The position numbers and the translations under genes are program-made. Shown here in pieces: positions 24,021-35,645 of a DNA stretch of 64,000 nucleotides. The notes under the pieces are model-generated. The model did not search any database. It worked only from the letters and a program-made list of their open reading frames with translations, and was not told the DNA's origin. Origin of the DNA: Trissonchulus latispiculum (lineage: Eukaryota; Nematoda; Enoplea; Enoplida; Ironidae); contig JASAND010030868.1 in NCBI GenBank assembly GCA_030248195.1, positions 1 through 64,000 of the forward strand, in the 5' to 3' direction. Each line of letters starts with the position of its first letter. Within the stretch, counting starts at the first letter, position 1.

Positions 24021-27000
24021 CTGAAATCAAGTTAACATTTGAATTACTAGGCATGGGCACGGGTAGTCGGCTGCCGTATACCCGAAAATTTTCGGGCACC
24101 CGGATCCTGCTTAGGGTACCAGATATCCAGTTAAAACCGGAAAAAGCCATATGAAGGTGGATAAAGTAGAGTCATAATTTTTGGCTCAGAAATGTTTCAG
24201 AAAAACCAACAACGACCTAAGTCTCTGCTGTCTGGCCCACTCTACAACATCCATCCTGTCAAACTCTAGATTTAGTTCATCCAAGTATTCCCTATTAGCA
24301 ATAAATTTAGGTTCCTCTATTTAGTGGTTGTTATTAAAAGGATAAAAGAAAGCCAACTCATGGTCCAAAACATTTTGACGAATGAAACCAAACGAGAATT
24401 TAATTTTGATGGAGCAGAATTGAGCATTAAAACGGTTTAGAAGAGCTTCTTGAGATTAGACTCCCTTATCTTCCAAACGAAAGTTGTAGGTTGAACAGAT
24501 TCTCGGCCCGAGCTTAAACCTTGTCCTAATTTTGTCACAATTTTAGGCGGTGTCTCCAAAATAGACAGGCGGTGTCTCCAAAAAGTCCGTAGGTATTTTC
24601 CTTTGGCAAGAGTAACCGCGGGCACTTTCTTTGCATTAGTATTTTATCGAAACTTGTGTAAAAGTGTGGTTCGCCAACGTAATGTTGAAGAAACTGTCAT
24701 TGAATTTACTGCAGGTCCACGATTCAGTAGTGTATGCCTAAGGAATCTCCTCTCGTGCCTATCAATTAGGAAGTACTAAATTAAAACGTAGAACACGATA
24801 ACTTTAATGGAATTTCACAAAATTAGCTTGTACATTTTCACACGATTCATAAAGGTTACGAAAATAGTCCAAATTCGAACGAAACCACGGTACAAAGTAC
24901 AAAACAATATTCGCAGCTGCCACAAATAAGGGAGACGAATACAGACTACACAACCCAACTTATTCCACCCAGTGAACACCCAACACTGACTCTATGTTTG
25001 AATTCAGAAAATGTATACGTGTTACGAACTAATCTTGTAGCTAACCTTAATTTGCATTTTATTCAAGCGGAACTTCCCATAATTTGTAAGAGACGAAAGG
25101 TGATGTTTAGAGAGATATTCCACACTTGCATGAACTCACATGTGACCATCTAATCACTTTTGAATTCTAAATTTGCTTGTACAAAGTTGACATGGATACT
25201 CTTCCTGAAGGAGGTCTTGCTCAGATTGCTTCGGGCCAGGGTATCATATATTATTGCATATACGTTTAACCTTTGTGTCTTCCCGAGAATAACTCTTTAC
25301 ACATTTTTCACAAGTGGACTTCTCTCCCTTACGTGTTTCACTGATATGCATGTTCAGGTTGTACTTTCGCGTAAAGAGTTCCCACTAAATTCGCATACGA
25401 AGCTTTCCATTTAAGAATTCGTTTATTATATCTGTTCACTTCTTGTTTTATATGATAACTTTATGTGAACTTTCAGAGCTCCAAACAACCGATCGTTCAA
25501 AATGACAGAACATGTAAGACTGACGTGATTTCAAATTTTTCTGTTTATATAGACTTTTCAACACCAATACCCCGGTACACCAAGTACTCTTAGTACCCCA
25601 ACTACACCCAGTACTCCCAGTACCCCCCGTGCCCCTAGTACAACCTGTATCCCATACCCACCGAAGCTTTGGGTGACTCCCTTTTTTGCTCCTATCGAGA
25701 TAGATAGAGAAAGCGGACAGCACAACGATGATTCAATACTCAGAAAATTGCTGAACTAAGAGGGATTGTAAAACAAAAACCAAAGACACCTGTATCAGCA
25801 TCAGCTTCCGATACTTAGACAATTAATTGGTAGTCACTAGTAATCACTTTTAATTCTTTAAAACGCATTCAAAATTACTCAGGAATGAAAATCTATCCAA
25901 TCTAAGCTCTGTTTGAATACAGAACACTGAAAACAGTTAAATTTTAAAACGGTCGTCTCCAAAAATTGGGTCAAAATTTCTCGGGTATGCGAAAGTGTGG
26001 GTGTACGCGGGTACCCGAGTACCCAGGTTCCCGGGTAGTGTCACAATTACCCGTCATTGGTCTTGGTAATACCAGTTACCCGTGTACAAATTTTTGGACT
26101 CGTGCCCCTGCCTAATGATTACTGGGCATTGGCTATCTAGAAAGTGCATAGGTGATAAATGTTATGTGGTAGACTCTGAAAGAACTAGAAATACTCAGAA
26201 TAAGAACACAAAAATTGACAAAACTTGTGTGCTTACTATTAGCTTCCAAATTGTAGAGACCAACATACGCAAAACTGCTACCACGCTGCGTCCTACAACG
26301 AAAATAGCTAGATTGTCAACCGATAAATTCCACGTATATTAGATTTACATAAAACTGTAATTAGTAGTTTATTGCTGGAAGACTTTGAAAGCTTCAGCGA
26401 AAATAAAGCATTTCAAAAGTTAATAGTTGTTACCTACTGGATTGAATCAGTAGTTACGTCTACCTGAATTCTAGTAGAAGCTACCAGACTGTTATTGCAT
26501 ACCATTACTATCCAGCCGAGTGCAAGAACTTCCAGTATGGCCTACCGATTGCGTCGAGAACCAATGAAACTGTGGGAATACCTTCTGTGTGAGGTTTGAA
26601 TTTTGGTTTGTTACTGAACGCAAAAACCGGTTCGTTGTCATTTTGCAGGCTAGAGTCAAAGGTGCGCGATGCAAAAGAGAGTAAATTATCGAAAAATTCA
26701 TGAAATTCACAGTCCTATTTAAGTGACTAGTTTCAAATCCAAGTGTAAGCTATAACACTGTCAGCAGTGCTCTGAGAGATTTGTACGCAGACTATTAGAC
26801 GAAGCTCCGAGTGAAGGGCCCGAGTGATTCCACTAGTGTCAGTTATTCTAAGCTCTACAACCAAGAGTACATAATGATAAGCGTATGACAACAGGCAGGC
26901 TCTCTGTTATCAGAGCAAAACAATGCTATACGCGCTATCGGCTTAACCACCTACAAATTGACCCCCCACCCCCTATCACACATCCCTATATGGGTACGGG

Positions 27001-29080
27001 TCCCATGTATATAGCTTGTATAAGTGCACGTTAAAATTAACATGAGCCCAATTTGGGGTGGGGGTGGAAGAGTGTATGTTTAACACATTGATGTACAAAA
27101 TATACTAAGCGATTGAGCGACCCCTGTTGGAGCTAATGTACCAATATAGTGGCGGTGTGAGAGAGGGACAGTTAGTGGGTGGGTGGGGGGTAAGCCGATA
27201 AAATACTGAGCATAGTCTTTGCTCTGATAAAAGAGAACCTGTCTGTTGTCATACTCTTATCATAATGTACTCTTGCTACAACTCACACCCACTGCTGAAA
27301 TAATATTTGTAATAGAAAATGCACAGAAATTGCATTATTGTGTAAAGAATGTAACTAAAGGTACAAATATTATATACGTCATGATAATAACAAGTTGGCC
27401 CCTAAAAAGGGCATTATCTCGCAGCTGAGCGTATTCCGTCCCATGAGATTTCCAGAAAATGAAAACAAATAAGCCAAATGTTTCAAAGACACATGCGTTT
27501 CCCCCCAGTTTTAGGGTTGTTCACCCGCTCTATTTTTGTGCTCCGGCCGGTAGGATGAACTGACTCCATATTTTCTCGGTTTGCGTCTCCCTCCCAGACT
27601 GGAGCTTTGCCTGAGGAGTGGCTCACCCCTTCAGAAGCTGGATTTTCCGTCTTTTGAGCAAGAAACAGGAAAAACTTGGTTTTTCGGTGACCGTTCACCC
27701 CCACCCTAAATCTCCTCGCATGCACATCGAAATTCACAATCTGCGCCAATTCATTTCAACCTGCCTAGCCAGTACTGGAGCGGGTTTTGACACGTCCTAG
27801 CCTGCCACGAAATGTTATGGGTCACGGAAGATATTATCAAAAATATTAAATAAACAATCTAACATCCAGAAGCTATATATTTCTTTAACAGCACTACTTT
27901 ACTGGAGGTTCGTCAACTAATCAACTGTCAGCTAGTGGCGGAACATAATTTGCATATTATATAATGACGACTTAAAGTTTTCAATTCAACCAAGGAGGGC
28001 AATGAAAGAAGAAGAATCCTGAAATTAATAAATTAAGAAAATGAAGCCCCCCCTCTATCCAACGTCAGTTAAAACCAATCCACAAAAATCTTAAAATATA
28101 AAAAATGAAGCAGGAAGAAATATTTGTCGAAACTCATAGATCACTCGTAGCAGCCCCCTTCGTACAAAAACAGTAATTGCTACAGAGAGCAGTGTTGAGT
28201 ATAGAGCGGAAATTTTAGTGTTGAGGATGCACAGTTCATTTAGAGCTAGAAACGATAACAGCTATCTCGCCTTTAGGCGAGATAAAAATTACAGACTATT
28301 GAAATGAGACTGAAAGCTTCTTAGAAAGGACTGAGACAACAAGTGTTATTAATTAAATAAAATTAATAGATATCAATTTATGTATATGTATTTATGTATG
28401 TTTATTATTTAAGATCCTACCAAGAATTTTGGCAAGACATTATTAGAATTATAGCAAGATAACTATCTTGCCAAAGTCTTAGCAAGATAACTGATAATAG
28501 CAAGATCTAGTAAAATAGCTGATAACAGCAAGATCTTGCCAATTTTACTATCTTGCTTGCTACCACATATATGTGTCATAGTCACATAGTGTGTTCATAT
28601 TAATTATTTAATTAGTTTATTTTAATAGTGATGCCAATTACCTTGCAAGTGTAGCTCGTTCACGTAATCACTTATGCAAAATTTCTTACTAGCAATCTGT
28701 TGACTGGTGTAACTGTGTCCATTACGTCACAAATAATGGCAAATATGTTCACTCTGCATGTACCGCTGGATTTCACTATATGTCAATTGAGGCAATGGCA
28801 CTTCATGAAAGGTCAGAAATTACCTGACACTTCATGAAGTGCCGAATTAAATTATGTGACTACGACACATACATAACACATTTGTTAAAGATTTCTTACA
28901 TTAGAGTTTTGAGATGTTGCAGATGATTGCCATTATTCCATATCGCAAGCCTCGCTCTGGGGTGAAGATTCCCACAACGTAAAACAGCATCAGAAAAGCT
29001 GTGAACGCCGTTGATTATAGTAACGCAAGATCCAGTTTGTGCGATCGTGTTAAAGTTCCCAGGCAGTGAAGAACAAATGG
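23815..29080 (-). CDS. Gene G: C-type-lectin-like protein (partial model)
   Basis: Two exons are visible on the minus strand: 29080-28900 and 24020-23815. The first has an SCVTI...F-x-DA-x-x-x-C...A-x-L-A pattern as at the start of a CTLD. The second has LRCAI...GLSCAAL...DAICQ as at the end. Their phases (2 out, 1 in) do not match, so at least one middle exon carrying the W-I-G type core is missing from my model. The 5' end is also uncertain: a hydrophobic run before 29080 could be a signal peptide, but it overlaps a pyrimidine-rich acceptor and is more likely intron. Sugar binding cannot be judged without the middle exon. Confidence 0.5.
24048..26114. mobile_element. hAT-like element in gene G intron
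   Basis: Ends TAGGCATGGGCACGGGTA and (inverse) TAGGCAGGGGCACG..., with repeated ACCCG/CGGGT blocks next to both ends. The flanking 8-mers (TGAATTAC and ATGATTAC) agree at 5 of 8 bases, a weak target duplication. No transposase seen. Its left end lies 28 bp before the acceptor of the last gene G exon. Confidence 0.55.
25560..25665. repeat. Degenerate minisatellite
   Basis: Repeats of about 9-12 bp on the theme AGTACYCCC / GTACCCC. A frame through it looks collagen-like only because of the repeat. Confidence 0.5.
26862..27275. mobile_element. Fold-back MITE with 7-bp duplication
   Basis: Inverted arms of about 90 bp beginning CAAGAGTACATAATGATAAG. It is flanked on both sides by CTACAAC (26855-26861 and 27276-27282). 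414 bp, no ORF. The 7-8 bp duplication suggests hAT-type mobilisation. Confidence 0.7.
27488..27728. repeat. C-rich interspersed repeat, copy 2
   Basis: Shares the AGACTGGAGCT block, the CTGGATTTTCCG block and the CACCCCCACCC end with the 8178 copy. Confidence 0.45.
28420..28560. repeat. GCAAGATA tandem/inverted repeat cluster
   Basis: Several copies of TAGCAAGATA and its inverse TATCTTGC within about 140 bp. Confidence 0.5.
28568..28873. mobile_element. Small MITE with TATGTGTC ends
   Basis: Inverted ends TATGTGTCATAGTCACATA and TATGTGACTACGACACATA. The middle also folds (CACTTCATGAA / TTCATGAAGTG). It may duplicate CATA, but that is ambiguous. Confidence 0.45.
28900..29080 (-). CDS. Gene G upstream CTLD exon
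   Basis: Acceptor TTGGTTGTTTCAG, donor AAT|GTAAGA, phase 1 to 2. It contains two cysteines spaced as in the first half of a C-type-lectin-like domain. Confidence 0.5.
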
Positions 29081-29801
29081 CTGAAACAACCAAAATAATC
29101 TCAAAACCGGGCCTAGGGGTGTTGAGTGCCTTTCCTTGCCGTGCCACGTCGATTCACCCCAAGAATTATATGGGATGTGCCGTGCTTAAAGAATTCCGAC
29201 AAATCCGAATACTTGATACATACATTTTGGAATTTTGAAAGGAGCATAGTTAGACTTTCTCAGATGACTACAATCACTTAAAACAAGACTCAAAACAAAA
29301 GCTGCTAGAAAGTAGCATTTTCACACCTAATTATGGAATTTGTTTTTGCACATTCGAAAATGTTGGCACCCTACCTGCATGGTATCCGCTCCTATGGAGA
29401 GAGCACTGTTTTGCACAGTCAATGAAGTATGGGAATTTTGCTTGAAGCGGACAAGATTTTCTGACAGAACCATTGACCGTTTTGGAGACTTCTTCAGTTG
29501 CCGTTTCGTAAACATTTACATAGAAACAGGACATGCACTTGTTCTCATGACTGCAGTAGAATGCAAAATTAACTAAACAAACACGTGTATATGTATTTAC
29601 ACCCTATTCGTAAGATACTTGGCTTATCATCAGTTGATTTAATCAGCATAATTCCGCATAATATGTCTCCTTTAACCCAATCTCTGATGAATATTTTTAC
29701 ACACAACAAACCTGTCTCCAACCTGTTCATCACCACAGGTCTTACTGTGCAACAGTGCAAACAAACACTATTTACGACAGTGTTATTTACCATACAAAGA
29801 C

Positions 29802-30146
29802 GGATCATATCAAGGAAGTCACCCCTAAGCTAAATTGGTAAATTTCAACAGCATACTGCAGACGACTGACGCTGTGTTCTTTCCGATGGTGTAAGCCATT
29901 TTATTGTAGTTTTGCTTTTCAAAGTTTAGCTAAAATTGACCAAAACGGCAATTTTTGACTACTTTCTCGGAATAAAATTTTATCGCGACAAGCTACAGCT
30001 AAATAGCTTAGATCACTGGAAAGAGCACTTCGTCAGCTTTCCAACGATGTGCGGCTTAAGCTCCAAGGTAGTGTTAGTCGTCTCCGTCAGCAGTATGCTG
30101 TTGAAGTTTACCAATTTAGCTTAGGGAGACTTCCTTGATATGATCC
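29802..30146. mobile_element. Fold-back MITE with 8-bp duplication
   Basis: Near-perfect inverted ends of about 57 bp starting GGATCATATCAAGGAAGTC. It is flanked by identical 8-mers ACAAAGAC at 29794-29801 and 30147-30154. 345 bp. An 8-bp duplication fits hAT or Merlin; the GG start leans to Merlin. Confidence 0.8.
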
Positions 30147-30154
30147 ACAAAGAC

Positions 30155-32199
30155 TATATTTGTATACTACCATCTACTATACTATTTACCAATAAGTGCT
30201 AGTAGAATTCTCCTATGTTTGTGACACTATCTACCCATGAGACTTAGATCACCACAACTTGCGAAGGCAGATACAATGAAAATTTAAGTTTTAGTGTTCA
30301 GGATGTTATTCGTTGTTATTGTTATTAGAATATTCTGGAAAAGGGCTGTGTGAGAAAACTTAAATTTGAAATGCAACAACTAATCATATCAAAGGGCACT
30401 AATATGAATTTAAATGCGGAAAGATATTGGTCAAACAAGAGTATTGGAGGGTCCTAGGCTTTAGATCAGAATGGTCATATAAAGATCAAACGGTCGTCGA
30501 TATCTTAAGCCAAAGGAAAGTAATTTATGGCAGAACTGCTGTTCAAAGCTTAGTCTCACCAGCTTCGACGATGCTCTTCAGGTAAATCCATCCAATATAG
30601 AAAACAGTGATTTTGCTCAATATCAGTATAAACTGCATAATGAAGGATCGGATCTGATGGAAATAAAATTATTTTAAGCCTCAAATATATGCATAATGTT
30701 ATCGTTACACTGAGTTCTACCAACCATCTAATAGCTGGGCCAGTACAGTCTGAATCACGAATATTTTTTTATTTCCTTAACCCTCTTCTGCCCAAGACTT
30801 CTCGGGGAAATCAGCTCGAAATGACAAATTTTACATTTTTGGCTGCCATTTTTTACTGAGACTACCTAGAGATATGAGACTGCCACCAATCGATACAGAA
30901 TTGATATATCTACATTCCATATGCAAGCAATGGTCCCCGATTCACCCAGAAAAATTTAGAAACCGTCAAAGTCGGACAAAGTACGAAGTTTTGTTTAATT
31001 TTCATTGCAAAAATCCAATAAATTTATCTCAAGCTGTAAGACATGATTCAGATACAGGATCTACTATGCGTTATTTTAGTGCGCATAACCTCCCGCATCA
31101 CATGGTGGGACGACTTTTCTGCCGACGAACTACAGCCGGCTCTGGATTTGCTTGAATGCAGCGCTCGAACAGGGCTTGAAATCATCAAATTTCTATAGCC
31201 GGCGGAATGCTATCGAAACTTGATTTTTCAAGCAGGTGTCGAAATATTCTCCCAAAATTCGGTGGACGTGTTGAAGAAAACACTACTGAGACTACTCTCT
31301 ACAATGTAATTTGTTGCTGAGGATTCCACCGTGACTCCAAGCTGCATCCGCCGACCTCCCAAACGGTGAAATAAACTGTGATAACAAGCTGAGAGCTGTG
31401 AAGCAGTGGCAGAACCGGGATTTTGTGAAACCGGTGGCGGATATCACTGTACAGTACAGCTACTGCTAAAGAGATTTGCGCTAGCAAAAACCTGAAAGCT
31501 TTACCATTTAAGTTTTTCAAAAAATAAATTGTATTTATCAGGTAGAGTATTTATGTATCAGGTAGGTAGGTATCAGGTAGGTACCTTTGATATTGAAAAA
31601 TTGGATATTCCTGAATGGTGCTAAATCTGCATCATTTTGAAAAAACTTGGAGGACTGCGGAAAAATTAGAACTGACATGGCACAGAAGATGCCGATAAAG
31701 TTAATATATCTTGGCTAATTGATACAGGAAACTTAACTCCGCTGAAAATGCAGAGCATTTTGAAAGTTAATGATTTGCCTAGAAATAAGGTTATAAGGTT
31801 ATAAGGATTATTAGCATAAGCAAAAAAAAGACACGTACATATATATGTATATATCAAGATTAATATTATAAAGTTCATATTTGCTTTAAAGATTTATATA
31901 TTTAACAGAATTCAGAATGAATATCAAAATTTGTGGTTTGATTGTCGTGAAACGATGTGGTAGTAAGAGCTGCAGAGGAGTATGGTCCAATCGTGAAGTG
32001 AGGCGTATTTGGTCTTATCAGCTGATCTAAGACAGAGAGAGCAAAGACAGGAAGGACGCAGACTACGACATAACAAAAATATATTCTAACATCAAAAGTA
32101 ATTTAACAACAGAACTAGTAGTGCTTATGCAGAGGGAAGAACCTTAAAATTTAATGGCATTGATACTTCCCCATTAGGTATTTACTTACAATAAAAAGT
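30155..32199. other. Intergenic stretch
   Basis: No supportable gene. Mostly low-complexity AT-rich sequence, with short ORFs lacking splice context or family motifs. Confidence 0.4.
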
Positions 32200-32214
32200 T
32201 TCAAATGGGTCTTC

Positions 32215-34830
32215 TCAAATAGTTAGACTTGCAAATGGCGTAAAGTTGAAATTTGTTAATTTATTTGTGAAAACTATTAACGAAGAGGCATTGATGATGT
32301 CTTCAGGAAGGGCATTCCATATTTTAACAACATGAACTGCAAAAAAGTTAGCTGGTTGACTAGATCTCACTACTGGTAAACTAAGCCGATACGAGCGATT
32401 GTTTCTAAGGTGTGTTGGAGGCAAAATCTCAAAATAGTTATTTATATTCATGTCAATTTCATTATGGACTATTTGATAAGTGATTTTTAAATCAGCAATA
32501 ATTCGACGTATTTCTAGGGGTCGGAGCTTTAATGCAGTCAGTCTATTCAAGTAGCTATCATTTCGAAGACCATTAACTTTTTGTTAAAAATTTTTGTATT
32601 CTTTCAATTTTATCTATAAGTCCTATTTGTTGGGGATTCCAAACAGGCGAGGCGTACTCAAGATGTGGTCTTACAAAACTTAAGTAGAGGGGTAGCAGTA
32701 CATCACCATGACGGGTTTCGAAAGATCTTAGAATCTGACCAAGTATCTGCCGTGCTTTCTTGGTTATATCAGCAATATGGTTATTAAATTTAAGATCATT
32801 AGTAATCTTCACACCCAGATCTTTAACTGACATTACATGAGGCATATCTATATTATTTAAGTTAAGATTGAATGTGAGGCCTGGGTTACCAAGTGTAAGA
32901 ATAACACATTTTGGTACTGAAAACTGTAGCTGACACTCAGTAGCCCAGGCGTTTATCAGATCCAAATCATTTTGAATTGCCTTTACATCAGTTAAATCAC
33001 TGACTGTGAATACAATTATACAATTCAATACAATAACAGTTTGACATCATCAACAAAAAGCTTAATTGTTGAATTTAGTAGTGACTTGGTAATATCGTTA
33101 ATATAAATAAGAAAAAGAATTGGACCAAGAACAGACCCTTGAGGCACACCACTCAACACTGGAACCCAATCAGAAAACAAATTATCAATTTTGACTCGTT
33201 GGTGTCTATTTGTTAAAAAGGCTTCAAACCAAAGTAGAAATTCTTCAGAAACCCCCATATAACGCAATTTTTGTAGCAATTTTTTGTGACTTATAGTGTC
33301 AAAAGCTTTAGTTATATCCAAGTACACAATAACCTTGCATCTTTTTAAGTCGAATACTTTTGTCCAATCATTGAAACACTAAAGCAACTCTGTTACTGTA
33401 GAGTGCTTATTAAGACCTCCATGCTGGTGGGTACTCAGGATCTGATTATTAGTTAAATGATTTAATAACTTAGGTTTAACAGTCCTTTCAAAAGTCCTCA
33501 TAGAGGTGGTTGTTAGACTAATTGGTCTGCAATGATCAGGTGAACTTCTATCTCCTTTTTTGAAAACTTATGTTACGTCAGCATTCAACCAGTCTTGACG
33601 GATAGTTTTAGTAGAAAGAGAAATATTAAAAAGTATGGTCAAAAGAGGGCTTATTTCATATTTAATTTTTTCAAAACGAGTGGTGGTATATTATCTGGGA
33701 CAACCGAAGTTTTATTATTTAACTGACTCAAAGCTTTATCAACGTAATCTATGGTGATGTAAGGAGTGGATAAGGGATCAAAATTTGTGTAATAATTAGG
33801 GGCAGGAACCCCGTTATCAGACACAAACCCAGACGAAAATTTTTGGTTTAAGAGAGCGGCTTTATCGAGGCAGTTGTCAATTACTGTTGATTGATCTAGC
33901 AACATAGGTATATCATCATTACGTTTATTTAACCTTTTATTGACAAAAAACCAAAATTTGTTAATGTCATTTGATGAACTAATCTCACGTTCTTGATTTT
34001 TCCGCATTAACTGAAGTTTCTTACGAAATTCTTTAACTGACGTTTTCCACAGTGAACGATTTTCAAAAGTTTGATCTCGTTTGAACATATTCCAAAGTTT
34101 ATTCTTTCTTCCTTACTGTGGGTGATAAGGGTTGCACATTATTACGAGACGGACGGACAGTTTTAAGTGGGATACGAATATTAATAGCAGTTAAAATAGC
34201 TACTTTGACAATTTGCCATAGGTGATCAACGTGATCATACTATCACCAAAAAGTGTCGGCCAGTCAGTAGTTAGAATAAAATCTCTCATTGCTATATAAT
34301 TTCCATTATTATATTTTCTGAAAGATTTTTCCCTAAAATTTTCACGGATTGTTCCATCTAAGTAGAAATTGACCATTTCGTGGTCACTGTTTACAAATGG
34401 GGCTTCAATGGTAATACCAGATATTCGCCTTGGAATATTCGTAAGGATTAGATCGAGACTATTTCCGTTACGTGCGGATTGTTTCACCATTTGAGTTAAA
34501 CCAGCAGTTATTACAAACTCTAAAAAGATTTCAGAGACAGAGTTAATTGGCGCAGCAAGCATGTCCCAATTTACAGAAGGTTGATTGAAATCCCCATTAA
34601 TAGATAGAGCTTGTTCCTTGGAAAATTTATAAGAACACTGTTACATACTTCACTAATTTGCTGATTACTAATACCGGGAGGGATATACATAAGCACTAAT
34701 CTAGTCCATTCATCATTAATTTTGATATCAACATTACAAATATCACAGTCATGAATATGTTGCTCACTAACAAACAAACTAGGATGGTTCTTATGCACTG
34801 CAAATACTTTTATTCCATGTGAATTACTTC
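32215..34830 (-). pseudogene. Dead non-LTR retrotransposon ORF2 (jockey/CR1-like)
   Basis: Minus-strand pieces in the right order but several frames: endonuclease GDFN (about 34590) and SDHE (about 34400), RT motifs RPISLT (about 33510), LDITKAFD (about 33310), SGVPQGSVLGP (about 33160) and FVDD (about 33045), then a C-terminal part with RNNRSYRLSLP and WNALPEDI (32215-32550). In-frame stops and frameshifts occur between the pieces, including one before LDITKAFD. The 5' end is missing. It is inactive. Confidence 0.9.
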
Positions 34831-35161
34831 AAGTTTTGATTCCTATCAAAATACTACTAGTTTTTATGAGCCTGCGTAAGGTAGTTCACTATGTTTGCTG
34901 TTTTTTCTACACATAATCAGAGACGAATATTGGAACCGTTAAGAAAGATTCGAGTCAAAGTTAGTTGTTGACCGTCAGGGTACTTTGACATATTTTGATA
35001 CAATTGCATTCGTTCGAGAAGTTTGGCACAACATCATTTAAACAGCTCTACACCTCTCGCTTATTGTTGTTTCCTATATTTGGATAATGCTTATGATAAT
35101 AATTTTATGAATCAAATGGTAATGCTTAACATGCAATTTCAATAGACATTTACTGCATTGG

Positions 35162-35167
35162 TTTATT
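35162..35167 (-). terminator. Polyadenylation signal of gene E
   Basis: AATAAA on the minus strand about 60 nt after the gene E stop codon. Confidence 0.55.
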
Positions 35168-35225
35168 GATGCATTGAACGAATAAAGCACACTTTAAATA
35201 AAAACAATTTAAACACATCAGACAA

Positions 35226-35645
35226 CTAGTGATTACATGGCACTTTGTTCAGCTCCCATTCTTCCGATTTATAAAGATCTGCCCTAAGTGGTTTAAAGTG
35301 TAAAGTTGCCCCAGCTTCAAGAGTAGGCGCAGCCACTGCATACACGGATCCATTATAAAATACCGTTACGGCAAAATACCGATTTCCAGAAACACCTCCG
35401 TGTTTCGGGGCCGTAAGTAAGAACTGTTCTCTAGGACCGACAGACCCATCATAAATCGGTGCTAATTCGCAATTGCTAGGCTTGAGATACTCCCTACCGA
35501 AAAATGATAAGGAATACGGCATAGGGTGGTGATGGTCGCCAAGACCAAACACGCAAGAGTCCAAAATGCGAAAAGAGAGATTCCCAATTCTAGCAGCGAA
35601 ACAACCGTCATTGACAACCGTCTCTGTTGGAAGTGGGAGAGTAAC
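35226..35645 (-). CDS. Gene E exon 4, beta-rich C-terminal domain
   Basis: 420 nt from acceptor GCATTTTATAG to the stop. 139 aa with three or four cysteines, alternating hydrophobics and several short strands; contains GDHHHPMPYSL. Not recognised. Confidence 0.75.
   Translation of the reverse strand, partial: VTLPLPTETVVNDGCFAARIGNLSFRILDSCVFGLGDHHHPMPYSLSFFGREYLKPSNCELAPIYDGSVGPREQFLLTAPKHGGVSGNRYFAVTVFYNGSVYAVAAPTLEAGATLHFKPLRADLYKSEEWELNKVPCNH

Noticed and set aside
25448..25723. Collagen-like GTGGTGSTG frame on the minus strand
   Set aside because: Produced by a degenerate minisatellite; no splice or start context.
29080..29147. Signal peptide for gene G (EIILVVSAICSS)
   Set aside because: The hydrophobic codons coincide with a pyrimidine tract and AG acceptor, so they are probably intron.
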